NCBI GenBank assembly: GCA_964647355.1
Contig: CAZYGK010000165.1
Span: 1-6,460 of the forward strand
DNA: 6,460 bases
DNA from: SZUA-430 sp964647355
GTDB taxonomy: Bacteria; Pseudomonadota; Alphaproteobacteria; Micropepsales; Micropepsaceae
Direction of reading: 5' to 3'
Below, in pieces: positions 1-5,903 of this stretch. Under the pieces are notes generated by a model. It was not told the origin of the DNA. It was given only the letters and a program-made list of their open reading frames with translations, and searched no databases. Both the position numbers and the translations under genes were made by a program. Each line of letters begins with the position of its first letter. Position 1 is the first letter of the stretch.

Positions 1-104
1 CGCGGAACATTCCGTTCTATGAGCGGCATGGGTTCGAGGTGGTCGGGCGGATACAAGCAGGCGCGTCGCCGGTGGTGACGCCGATGGTGCGGCGGGGGAG
101 GTAG
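1..104 (+). CDS. GNAT-type acetyltransferase, C-terminal end only
   Basis: The window opens inside a gene whose reading frame starts at base 3 and ends at TAG 102-104. About 33 residues are visible. They begin RNIPFYERHGFEVVGR and continue with a short strand ending in PMVRRGR. The pattern of N-x-P-F-Y-x-x-x-G-F-x-V is the usual last helix and strand of GNAT-fold N-acetyltransferases, where the tyrosine lies near the acetyl-CoA thiol. The substrate cannot be told from this fragment. High GC and G/C-ending codons match the resident chromosome at the other end of the window, not the qat insert. A REP-like repeat starts directly after the stop codon. The family call is fairly secure; everything upstream is missing. 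Confidence 0.75.
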   Translation, partial: RNIPFYERHGFEVVGRIQAGASPVVTPMVRRGR

Positions 105-138
105 GGGGTGGGGCGACGATTACCTGTCGCCGTATTCC
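105..138 (-). repeat. REP-like repeat, copy A (inverted relative to copy B)
   Basis: Read on the minus strand, 138-122 is GGAATACGGCGACAGGT, identical over 17 bases to 5904-5920 on the plus strand. The similarity continues for another 11 or so bases (ATCGT and CCC shared). Within this copy GGCGAC (112-117) and GTCGCC (126-131) form a 6-bp stem with an 8-base loop, next to the tag GTATTCC (132-138). A small hairpin with an adjacent conserved tag is the layout of REP-type intergenic repeats. It begins directly at the GNAT stop codon and may also stabilise that transcript's 3' end. There is no T-run, so it is not a standard terminator. Confidence 0.6.
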
Positions 139-190
139 TGCTTCAAGTCGATTCGGTAATGTTTGTTCCCCCGTGGTGCTCGTATTGATC

Positions 191-210
191 CTCTTGACAC
201 GAAGCAAGAG
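191..210. repeat. Short hairpin in the GNAT/membrane-protein intergenic region
   Basis: CTCTTG (191-196) and CAAGAG (205-210) are perfect complements around an 8-base loop. On the plus strand the following bases are TTCTGACCCCAC, so on the minus strand the hairpin is preceded by GTGGGGTCAGAA. GGGGTCAGA-type strings are, as I recall, common at the ends of REP-associated Y1 transposase elements, which would fit the REP-like repeat at 105-138. No transposase reading frame survives here. The rest of 139-258 shows no gene and no convincing promoter. It could also be a chance stem. Confidence 0.3.
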
Positions 211-258
211 TTCTGACCCCACTTACTAACCATCCCCCCAAGCGTGGCTGACAACTGG

Positions 259-280
259 GCCTGAAAACAAATTTTCAGGC
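259..280. promoter_or_regulatory. 22-base dyad just upstream of the small membrane-protein gene
   Basis: GCCTGAAAA (259-267) and TTTTCAGGC (272-280) are perfect 9-base inverted repeats separated by CAAA. The dyad ends two bases before the AGAAGG ribosome binding site at 283-288 of the gene at 296. No T-run follows on either strand, so it is unlikely to be an intrinsic terminator. The position fits either an operator for a dimeric repressor or an mRNA hairpin that limits ribosome access. Which of these it is cannot be decided from sequence alone. Confidence 0.45.
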
Positions 281-295
281 TCAGAAGGTGTCGTC

Positions 296-709
296 ATGGC
301 GCTAGACTCATCGACAAGCTCTGCGGTGCCCATTGGAGCCCTTGAGCGACTTGCCGATCTTCAGCAGAGCGTAAGCGGCAGCGCAGGTCTTGTAACTACC
401 AAGATCATTCCTGCGCACTGCGAGTACGTGCTGATGACGCGCAGTGACATATTGGAAGCGCAGACACTTGGCTGGTTCCAGCAAGGATTGTTTGGGGTGG
501 GCATGTTCTTCTTTGGCGGCGCGTTCTGGTTGTTGGTGAGTTTATGCGCCACCTCTCCAACCGGCACGTTCTCCGCATGGATGGCAATGTGCATCCTCAG
601 CATGACTTTTGGTACGTTGCTAATGGGAGTCGGTGGAGCACTGTTTTGGTTGAAGCAACGGAAACTTTCGCAGCGGTTTGACCAAGGCCCCCGCACGGTA
701 AGCTCGTAG
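296..709 (+). CDS. Small two-pass membrane protein of unknown function
   Basis: A 137-residue protein that I do not recognise. The first 60 or so residues are polar with short hydrophobic patches and no signal peptide. Two hydrophobic segments follow, at about residues 63-84 (GLFGVGMFFFGGAFWLLVSL) and 95-119 (rich in M, G and L), joined by a short SPTGTFS loop. The C-terminal tail is basic (KQRKLSQR), which under the positive-inside rule puts both termini in the cytoplasm. The start is supported by AGAAGG at 283-288, seven bases before ATG. The gene converges on qatD, with 18 bases between the two stop codons. Base composition resembles the qat insert more than the flanks, so it probably arrived with it. 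It could be an accessory defence protein acting at the membrane or unrelated cargo; nothing in the sequence decides this. Confidence 0.7.
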   Translation: MALDSSTSSAVPIGALERLADLQQSVSGSAGLVTTKIIPAHCEYVLMTRSDILEAQTLGWFQQGLFGVGMFFFGGAFWLLVSLCATSPTGTFSAWMAMCILSMTFGTLLMGVGGALFWLKQRKLSQRFDQGPRTVSS

Positions 710-727
710 AAATCAGTGAGTCCTTGC

Positions 728-1486
728 TCAAGATCGCAGAGTTTCAGCGACTAGTCCATGTCGATAGAGCAGCCGTTGAAGATTCGCTTCGAGTCGTTGC
801 TCAACCTGTTCGCGAGTTTCCATCCAGAGCGAGCAAAGCTGTTGCTCCGCGAGCGCGACCTCCCAAGGCAAAGCCGCGCGGCCGTCTATTTTGGCGAACG
901 GTCCATCAGATTCTGTTAGCAAGCGGTCGCGAGGCATCTCGGCAACGAGTGCTCTGCCCTTCCCACTCGAGAGCATCGTCGGGCCAACACTGAACCAACA
1001 ATCCAATGCAATTGCTCTAGAAAGCTCGTCCTCGGTTCCAGAGAACCAGTGCATGACTGGTGTTCCTGCCCCCGACGCGCGCTCGATATGATCGAGCACT
1101 TCGGATGTGGCTCGACGGCTGTGAATCGATAGGATTCGTCCGCCGGCGAGGCGGCAAGCAGTCAAAACCCTGTCAAACACCAGCAACTGATCCCGCCAGT
1201 GTTGCCGAAACTCGGGTGCCCCATCCAACCCAATTTCTCCGACGAATGGTGTTCGTGTCAGAAGTTCATAAAACAGGCCCAGTTCGCCCTTTCTTTCGTG
1301 CGCCAGTTGAGGATGTAAGCCAAGTGACGTCCGCCCCCCATTCCAGCCGTCGGCTAGCGCCTTGGTTCCGGCCCAAGCGCTTGGTGTTGTCGTGACAGAA
1401 AGGACCGTCATGTTTCGGGCGCGACAGGCCTCGGCAATCTGCCGAGGGTTCGGGTACAAGTCGATATGGCAATGGAAATCGATCAC
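728..1486 (-). CDS. qatD: QatD, TatD-family metal-dependent nuclease of the Qat system
   Basis: A 252-residue TatD-family hydrolase with a TIM-barrel metal-dependent hydrolase fold. All expected metal ligands are present: the N-terminal HxH pair in DFHCHID (H5, H7), E84 in VGEIGLDG, H122 in SIHSRRA, H146 in MHWFSG and D194 in TESDGP, with GLHPQ at about 56-60. TatD enzymes are DNases, so the likely role is nucleic-acid cleavage in the Qat response; the substrate is inferred. The frame is open back to an ATG at 1600, but that would add 38 residues with no family character lying inside qatC. The conserved HxH normally lies at the extreme N-terminus, and GTG at 1486-1484 overlaps the qatC stop as GTGA, so I take GTG as the start. 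It is the last gene of the operon and converges on the gene at 296. Confidence 0.93.
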   Translation of the reverse strand: MIDFHCHIDLYPNPRQIAEACRARNMTVLSVTTTPSAWAGTKALADGWNGGRTSLGLHPQLAHERKGELGLFYELLTRTPFVGEIGLDGAPEFRQHWRDQLLVFDRVLTACRLAGGRILSIHSRRATSEVLDHIERASGAGTPVMHWFSGTEDELSRAIALDCWFSVGPTMLSSGKGRALVAEMPRDRLLTESDGPFAKIDGRAALPWEVALAEQQLCSLWMETREQVEQRLEANLQRLLYRHGLVAETLRS

Positions 1487-2760
1487 TTCACGCCGTACTT
1501 CTGATGAAGCACTGAGAGCTCTTGGAGGCCTCGCCTCAGCATTTCGATCAGTGCGGAACGTTCTGTATGCGACGCGCCAATCAGCGCGTTTCCGAGCCAC
1601 CGATCCATGGTAACCGAAGCAGCTTCAGCTATCGCTATTGAGCAAGCACGAACGTCATCAAATGCAGAGTGCTCTTCATCCTCTTTGCCGAGATCCTCGA
1701 ACACATAGGATGTGAGGTCGGGTTCTCCCCAGCGCAAGAAAGCTGCGCGCCTAACCTGGCACGGCACGCACCTCCCGCAATGGCGATAGGAGTACTTGAG
1801 GAACCGTCCGCAACTCGTCGATTGTGAAGCCAGTTCTGCCAACAGCGTTTGGTCGCGGCACCCAACCATCATTTCCCCTTTCGTCCTTAGTGCGTAGGGG
1901 TTCTCGATGGCTATCCGTAAACCTACCGCGTTGAGGACTCGTTGTAAGGAGCCAAGAAAGAAGGGGTGAGTTGTTCGCGTGCTGAGACTGCCAAGCCGAG
2001 CCCCAGTGAGTGCAGGGTTGATTGCAACAAATCCGTTTTCGCAAATGTAGAGTGGCACCGTTTCGCCGTCGCGATACCGAGAGAGCGTCGTTGCCGCTAG
2101 GACTCCATACGCGAGAAAAGCCAATGAGCGAGCTCTTTGCGTCGGAGGCTCTTCGGCGTCGGGCACGCTAGCATTGTGGTTCATCTGAAGATGTCGGAGC
2201 CCACCACCAATGCGTTGCGCAAATTCCAACTGCTTCTTGGCATCTCCTCGCACAAGGTGGCTTACGGCAAAGGGCTTGCGTCCGTTAGCCGCTAGATCAA
2301 TCGCTCCGATCAGACTGTCGAGTCCGCCCGAGAGCAACACCATGCAGTCTTCGTTCGGAAGAACTGGAGACCGCGCGGGCTTGGGATGAAATCCCCCCGA
2401 TGTGAAGCGCACGCGCCAGATGTCTGTCGTGAGGAATCCAAGAACGGTTTCAATCTCTTTCTGCAGTGAGTTCCAAGAATCAGGACTGGCGACTGCAACT
2501 TCAATTTCGAACTCACGGGTCCAGCCGTCGGGACTCCGCCCCCGATGACCGGCCAAATCTGCCGCTGCCACTGAGAGTGCGAGCGAGAGAAAGTCCCAAG
2601 CTCTGTTGGCAGCCGAGAAATTCTCTCTCGCAAATTGCCCCGGAATTGCGCCGCCAACACTGCCGTATTCCGCGTCCACGGCAGAGCCGAAGAGTATGAC
2701 GCTCAGCGCATCGCCGCTCGATGGGAATAAGTACCCTTCGGGAGCGCACACGAGTTTCAT
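1483..2760 (-). CDS. qatC: QatC, QueC-like PP-loop ATP-dependent enzyme of the Qat system
   Basis: A 425-residue protein with a Qat-specific N-terminal region (1-135) followed by a PP-loop ATP pyrophosphatase domain. The nucleotide loop is SGGLDS (144-149). The segment ENGFVAINPALTGARLGS (241-258) and the following STRTTHP are typical of QueC-like enzymes. Four cysteines, C317, C328, C331 and C334 (SCG, then HCGRCVPC), form the expected zinc site. Canonical QueC makes preQ0 from 7-carboxy-7-deazaguanine and is only about 220-240 residues, so this is the defence-type relative, not a queuosine biosynthesis enzyme. Later work, as I recall it, ties defence-associated QueC homologues to attaching a deazaguanine to a partner protein's N-terminus. 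ATG 2760 overlaps the qatB stop as ATGA and has GAAGGA eight bases upstream. Confidence 0.93.
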   Translation of the reverse strand: MKLVCAPEGYLFPSSGDALSVILFGSAVDAEYGSVGGAIPGQFARENFSAANRAWDFLSLALSVAAADLAGHRGRSPDGWTREFEIEVAVASPDSWNSLQKEIETVLGFLTTDIWRVRFTSGGFHPKPARSPVLPNEDCMVLLSGGLDSLIGAIDLAANGRKPFAVSHLVRGDAKKQLEFAQRIGGGLRHLQMNHNASVPDAEEPPTQRARSLAFLAYGVLAATTLSRYRDGETVPLYICENGFVAINPALTGARLGSLSTRTTHPFFLGSLQRVLNAVGLRIAIENPYALRTKGEMMVGCRDQTLLAELASQSTSCGRFLKYSYRHCGRCVPCQVRRAAFLRWGEPDLTSYVFEDLGKEDEEHSAFDDVRACSIAIAEAASVTMDRWLGNALIGASHTERSALIEMLRRGLQELSVLHQKYGVK

Positions 2761-3629
2761 TCCGCATATCCTTCAAACACCACGAATGTCTCCCTCAGCG
2801 CAGCGCGAACAATAGCGCTAACGCTGGTGTTCGTGATGATCTGTCCAGTCGCCCGAAGTTTGCGAAACGCTGCCGACACGCTTTCCCTTACGTAGTCGCG
2901 CATTTCCTTAAGGCGCGCGAGTGCGCTAACTGTGCTCAGCGCTTTCTCGCGCACGTGTGCTCCGACATCTAAGTCAATTCGCCGATAGACATCCATTGCA
3001 ACGAAGCGCTCAATCGTGAACTCGCGTTCTTCCTCTTGTAGATTCAGTAGGTCTGCGTCTGGATATGTGGCGAGCAAGTCGGACAATGCATCGCGAATGG
3101 CGGCGCGGTTGGCCTCCGCATCTTGTGTGCCATCGACGGGCCGGACGGCATTAATAATGGCGTCCATTACTTCCTGCGCCGACTTGCCCGCCAGTGCGGC
3201 CGGATTAATCGGCGCGTAGTCAGCGGCGGCTGTTGAGCTCGTTCGGGAAGTGAGCGCGCCTAGGAGTGTACGAGCGGTTGTTGCGGTTCGTTCAAACCGC
3301 TGCACTGCTACTCCAGAACCTCCGTAGCCGCCGCGGACATACTGGCCGAGGCCGCGGCGCATTGCTTTGGCATCACCGCTCTTCGCGAAGCTACCAAGGC
3401 CTCGGCGCGCGCCGCCGAGGCGCCCTGCAGGTGCTATTGGAATCGCCGTCGGGCCGCCGGGCTTCTGTGCTTGCGCAGCCTGCCCTTGAGGATGACTTGA
3501 GTCGTCGGCACCGCTGGCGCCGGCGCCTTCGCCTGCCGGTGCGGCAACGTTGCCGCCCGCAGGGGCGACCCAGGAAGGAACCATCGGCACGCCTGATGGA
3601 GGTCCGTTGCTCGATTGTGATGTTCCCAT
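2757..3629 (-). CDS. qatB: QatB, Qat-system-specific protein
   Basis: A 290-residue protein with no recognisable enzyme domain, identified by its place between qatA and qatC and by Qat-specific sequence. It begins MGTSQSSNGPPSGVPMVPSW, followed by a low-complexity Ala/Gly/Pro-rich stretch to about residue 73. Then come two RRGLG motifs (75-79 and 91-95) around SFAKSGDAKAM and a glycine patch (GGYGGSG). From about 120 to the end it looks mainly helical and charged. The start region reads ATGATG at 3632-3627, with both ATGs in frame. AGGTGA at 3639-3634 is better spaced for the second, and the MGTS N-terminus, which I recall as conserved in QatB, also favours it; starting at 3632 would add one Met. 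The frame runs open to 3830, but that part lies inside qatA. It may be the substrate of QatC (inference). Confidence 0.88.
   Translation of the reverse strand: MGTSQSSNGPPSGVPMVPSWVAPAGGNVAAPAGEGAGASGADDSSHPQGQAAQAQKPGGPTAIPIAPAGRLGGARRGLGSFAKSGDAKAMRRGLGQYVRGGYGGSGVAVQRFERTATTARTLLGALTSRTSSTAAADYAPINPAALAGKSAQEVMDAIINAVRPVDGTQDAEANRAAIRDALSDLLATYPDADLLNLQEEEREFTIERFVAMDVYRRIDLDVGAHVREKALSTVSALARLKEMRDYVRESVSAAFRKLRATGQIITNTSVSAIVRAALRETFVVFEGYAE
2769..2774 (-). promoter_or_regulatory. Ribosome binding site of qatC
   Basis: GAAGGA on the minus strand, eight bases before ATG 2760 and inside the last codons of qatB. It confirms the qatC start at the ATGA overlap and means qatC can also be initiated independently of coupling from qatB. 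Confidence 0.7.
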
Positions 3630-5530
3630 CATTTCACCTGAGTCTTGATTGCCGTTTTTACGTTGCGAGCGGTATCTGCTTTCTCCCACGTATCGAAGAC
3701 GCTTTTGGCCCACGGCTGATCGGCAATCTTGGGTACGATGCTCGGTTTTATTTGAGAAGCGGGTCGATCCCGAAGGAACGCTGCAAGGCGACCTCCTTGG
3801 CCCTGATCCAATGAGGTCACAGTGAGACACGCTTCAAATATGGGCGGCACCCCCCACTCCTGTTCTTGACGAGCGCGCTCCAATAGCCGGTCCATGATGA
3901 TCGTTAGTTCGATGCGCGGGACCTTCGCAAGGCGCGGTTTGAGTGCTGCACTCATTTCAGGATGCTTCAACAAGCCGTCAAGCAACTCTGCGGCTTCGGA
4001 CGAAAGGCGATCCTCTAGGGTAATGACAGGGGCGTGTTCGCGGCTGACGTAGAGCACGCCGCGAAGGTCTTGATGTGCAAGGCGGGGCGGCAGACGCAGC
4101 CACTCGCTGATGAAGTCGTCGTCCCACGGCGGCCGTCGGGCTTGATCTGAGTCGTTCGCGATGGCGCGATCCTCCCATTCCGCAAGAAAGAGCGGCTTGC
4201 CCTGGTCGCTTCCGCCAACTTCGGTCAGGAGTTCGTGGTATGCTTTCACGTTTCCTAGCCGTTCGAAGAGAAGCATTTTCGCAAGAACAGCTTCATCGAC
4301 ACCAACCCCTTGCGCCGTCGAGATCGTCATTCGGATTGCGAGGGCGTTCAAGAACCGCTTAATCAACCGGGGATTTCCCGCGATTCCCGAAGCGATTGTC
4401 ATAAGGGGTGCCAACCTGTCGGCTGTATCGAACTGCCCTACAAGGTTCTCTGGGAATTTGTGAAGAGTCTGCATGAACGCGCGATCGACCCGCTTTCCTT
4501 GCCAAGTTTGCGTCAGTTGCGCGCAGACCTTCCCGCGAATTTGTTCCTTCAACGCCTCGTCCAGATTGCTGTTTTCTACAAACAACAACATTAGGTACGC
4601 TCGAACCTCCTGGGTTCCAAGAGGTGGCACACGGATCGGGACCTGGATGAGTTTATCGAAGTAGTTCGTCGCCATTTCTTCATCGACACCGTCAAAGTGC
4701 CGTCTTACCGCGTGTTTGATCATTTCGTTGTCGGCGGCGATGACGAAGGCGGTATGTCGTAGGAACAGAAAGTGACGAATAGCCTCCAGCGTGGAGATTG
4801 TTGTTTCAGGCAGGCAGCGGTCGAGGTCGTCGATGAGAACGACTAGCGTAACCCCCATCGCTTCGAGCGCTTCCTCAAAGTTCGCTCGAAGTGCGTGAAT
4901 CTCCTTCGGCGCAGATGCTTCCGGCTTTGCGTTAAGTAGGCCTCCGACTCCCTCAGCCAGGCCCTCGACGGCGGTGGACCCCTCTCCGATCTCTTTTTCG
5001 GTAACGTTCCCCTTTGTGAGCTTGCTTCCGAATTGCCAAACTTCGCCAATGAGTCCCACTGGAGGGAGTCCAAGCGACATTGCGAGGGCTGAACCGGCAG
5101 TGAGCTTCGCAGCCCGCAACCAGTTCACGCGTTTGACTAACGCGACGACCTTGTCGACGCCTTTTTGGCGCTTCGCAGCTTCATCGGCCAGCGCGCTTGC
5201 AATCACGTCTATCAGAGCCGCCCGTGCATCGTCATAGCCCTGATATAGCCACGCGTTGAAATCTACGAAGATGAAGTCGCGTTTGTCGCTGACCGATGGC
5301 TTTGCGCCGAGGGACGAGCGGATCAGCCTAATCAGCGACGACTTGCCTGCACCCCACGCACCGGACACTCCGATCGATACCGGTCGGCCGCGGGCGCGGA
5401 CTATGATCTCCGCCACAGTGTCGGCAACACCGGAGAAATTGAGAAAGTCTCGTGATGTTTCGTTGTCGGGCCACATACTTGGGATGTACTCTGCTCGCCA
5501 AGCGGGCACCAGTTGCACGTTCTCGAACAT
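3629..5530 (-). CDS. qatA: QatA, KAP-family P-loop ATPase of the Qat system
   Basis: A KAP-family NTPase of 633 residues with the start used here. Walker A is GAWGAGKSS (57-65, Lys63) and Walker B is VVLIDDLD (230-237), followed by CLPETTISTLEAI. The downstream strand FVIAADNE (262-269) and GNPRLIKRFLNAL (385-397) are typical KAP motifs. A modestly hydrophobic stretch at about 141-162 sits where KAP proteins often carry a membrane insertion, but it is too weak to call a membrane helix. The likely role is an ATP-driven sensor or switch for the Qat complex (inference). The start is uncertain: the frame is open to an ATG at 5665, inside the divergent gene. Sequence becomes protein-like from Met at 5530, and the family-like MWPDNETSRDFLNF starts at another Met at 5476. 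Neither has a clear ribosome binding site. It is the first gene of the operon. Confidence 0.92.
   Translation of the reverse strand: MFENVQLVPAWRAEYIPSMWPDNETSRDFLNFSGVADTVAEIIVRARGRPVSIGVSGAWGAGKSSLIRLIRSSLGAKPSVSDKRDFIFVDFNAWLYQGYDDARAALIDVIASALADEAAKRQKGVDKVVALVKRVNWLRAAKLTAGSALAMSLGLPPVGLIGEVWQFGSKLTKGNVTEKEIGEGSTAVEGLAEGVGGLLNAKPEASAPKEIHALRANFEEALEAMGVTLVVLIDDLDRCLPETTISTLEAIRHFLFLRHTAFVIAADNEMIKHAVRRHFDGVDEEMATNYFDKLIQVPIRVPPLGTQEVRAYLMLLFVENSNLDEALKEQIRGKVCAQLTQTWQGKRVDRAFMQTLHKFPENLVGQFDTADRLAPLMTIASGIAGNPRLIKRFLNALAIRMTISTAQGVGVDEAVLAKMLLFERLGNVKAYHELLTEVGGSDQGKPLFLAEWEDRAIANDSDQARRPPWDDDFISEWLRLPPRLAHQDLRGVLYVSREHAPVITLEDRLSSEAAELLDGLLKHPEMSAALKPRLAKVPRIELTIIMDRLLERARQEQEWGVPPIFEACLTVTSLDQGQGGRLAAFLRDRPASQIKPSIVPKIADQPWAKSVFDTWEKADTARNVKTAIKTQVK
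3634..3639 (-). promoter_or_regulatory. Ribosome binding site of qatB, deciding between two tandem ATG codons
   Basis: AGGTGA on the minus strand. The AGG core lies four bases before the first ATG (3632-3630) and seven before the second (3629-3627). Seven is the usual spacing, so ribosomes should mostly initiate at the second ATG, giving an N-terminal Met-Gly. Confidence 0.6.
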
Positions 5531-5559
5531 CAGCGCAGAAGCGCCGGGCCCGCAGGTGG

Positions 5560-5575
5560 CGTGATCGACGTCACA
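5560..5575. promoter_or_regulatory. CRP/FNR-family-like dyad upstream of qatA
   Basis: On the minus strand 5575-5560 reads TGTGACGTCGATCACG, that is TGTGA, six bases, TCACG, one base off the CRP consensus TGTGA-N6-TCACA. It lies 29 bases upstream of the qatA start used here and between the divergent qatA and nucleotidyltransferase genes. A 10-base match to a degenerate consensus can arise by chance, and no clear -35/-10 pair is visible beside it. Confidence 0.3.
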
Positions 5576-5578
5576 TCT

Positions 5579-5603
5579 AGTTCCGTGCAGTTCCAATAAT
5601 TCC
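5579..5603 (+). repeat. Phased short direct repeats in the qatA upstream region
   Basis: AGTTCC occurs at 5579-5584 and again at 5589-5594, exactly 10 bases apart, followed by a one-mismatch copy AATTCC at 5598-5603. Spacing near one helical turn puts all copies on the same face of the DNA, as in some operators. They fill the gap between the CRP-like dyad and the start of the divergent gene. With such short units chance cannot be excluded. Confidence 0.3.
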
Positions 5604-5618
5604 TGCTTTGTTCTGAGA

Positions 5619-5903
5619 ATGCCCATGCTTCCCCACGCCACCATTGCCGACATTCCTGCCGACATCCGCGCGCAAATTCTTGCGCGGCTCGACGACCTCG
5701 CGCGCTCCGAGCAGGTGCGGGTGGTGCTGGCGGTGGAGTCGGGGTCGCGGGCTTGGGGGTTTGCTTCGGCGGATAGCGATTATGACGTGCGGTTTCTTTA
5801 TGTGCGGCGGGTTGAAGACTATGCGGCGCTCAGCGTTCCGCGCGATGTGATCGAGCGGCCGATCGAGGGGGCGCTCGATCTCGGCGGGTGGGATTTGCGC
5901 ACG
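5619..5903 (+). pseudogene. Truncated nucleotidyltransferase (N-terminal part only)
   Basis: The first 94 or so residues match the N-terminus of stand-alone bacterial predicted nucleotidyltransferases. A helical start (about 10-30) leads into VVLAVESGSRAWGFASADSD (36-55), with the diagnostic GS pair (G42, S43) and the metal-binding DxD pair D54 and D56, then VRFLYVRRVEDY. The conserved block DLGGWDLR (87-94) is reached and homology then ends. Family members normally run to over 200 residues, continuing after GWDLRK. A REP-like repeat begins at 5904, and the frame then reads through unrelated sequence into the sulfotransferase gene to a stop at 6033-6035. High GC (77% in the line 5701-5760) marks it as resident DNA broken at this point. 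ATG 5625 is an alternative start. A residual product is possible but would lack the C-terminal two thirds. Confidence 0.75.

Larger units (their letters stand above)
728..5530 (-). other. qatABCD: QatABCD antiphage defence operon
   Basis: Four minus-strand genes in the order KAP ATPase, Qat-specific protein, QueC-like enzyme and TatD-like nuclease match the composition and order of the Qat system, named for QueC-like enzyme associated with ATPase and TatD. Every junction overlaps by one to four bases, with no room for internal promoters or terminators. The set is complete and the catalytic motifs are intact. Known: Qat loci protect against phages when moved into E. coli. Inferred: this copy is active in its host. 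Confidence 0.93.

Noticed and set aside
194..229. TTGACA at 194-199 as a -35 box with TACTAA at 224-229 as -10
   Set aside because: The spacing is 24 bases, far from the usual 16-18, and no -10-like hexamer lies at the right distance.
105..295. tRNA, riboswitch or CRISPR array in the left intergenic region
   Set aside because: No cloverleaf, no repeated unit-spacer pattern and no recognisable aptamer; only short hairpins and the REP-like repeat are visible.
361..696. Minus-strand open frame opposite the small membrane protein
   Set aside because: No ribosome binding site and no recognisable domain; the plus-strand frame has both a ribosome binding site and coherent membrane segments.
710..727. 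Bidirectional terminator between the membrane-protein gene and qatD
   Set aside because: The 18-base gap and adjoining bases contain no stable inverted repeat followed by a T-run.
1487..1600. Longer QatD starting at ATG 1600
   Set aside because: The extra 38 residues lie inside qatC and look unlike TatD proteins, whose metal-binding HxH is close to the N-terminus; the GTGA overlap is a better start.
3633..3830. Longer QatB starting at 3830
   Set aside because: The extra residues lie fully inside the 3' end of qatA, whose KAP-ATPase frame is the supported one, and precede the ATGATG with its ribosome binding site.
724..5564. Several plus-strand open frames of 60-180 codons across the qat operon
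   Set aside because: All lie antisense to well-supported qat genes, have Arg/Ser-rich translations without recognisable motifs, and are expected shadows.
5531..5665. N-terminal extension of QatA to the ATG at 5665
   Set aside because: It would overlap the start of the divergent nucleotidyltransferase, its codons lack the GC-ending bias seen downstream, and it shows no KAP-family character.
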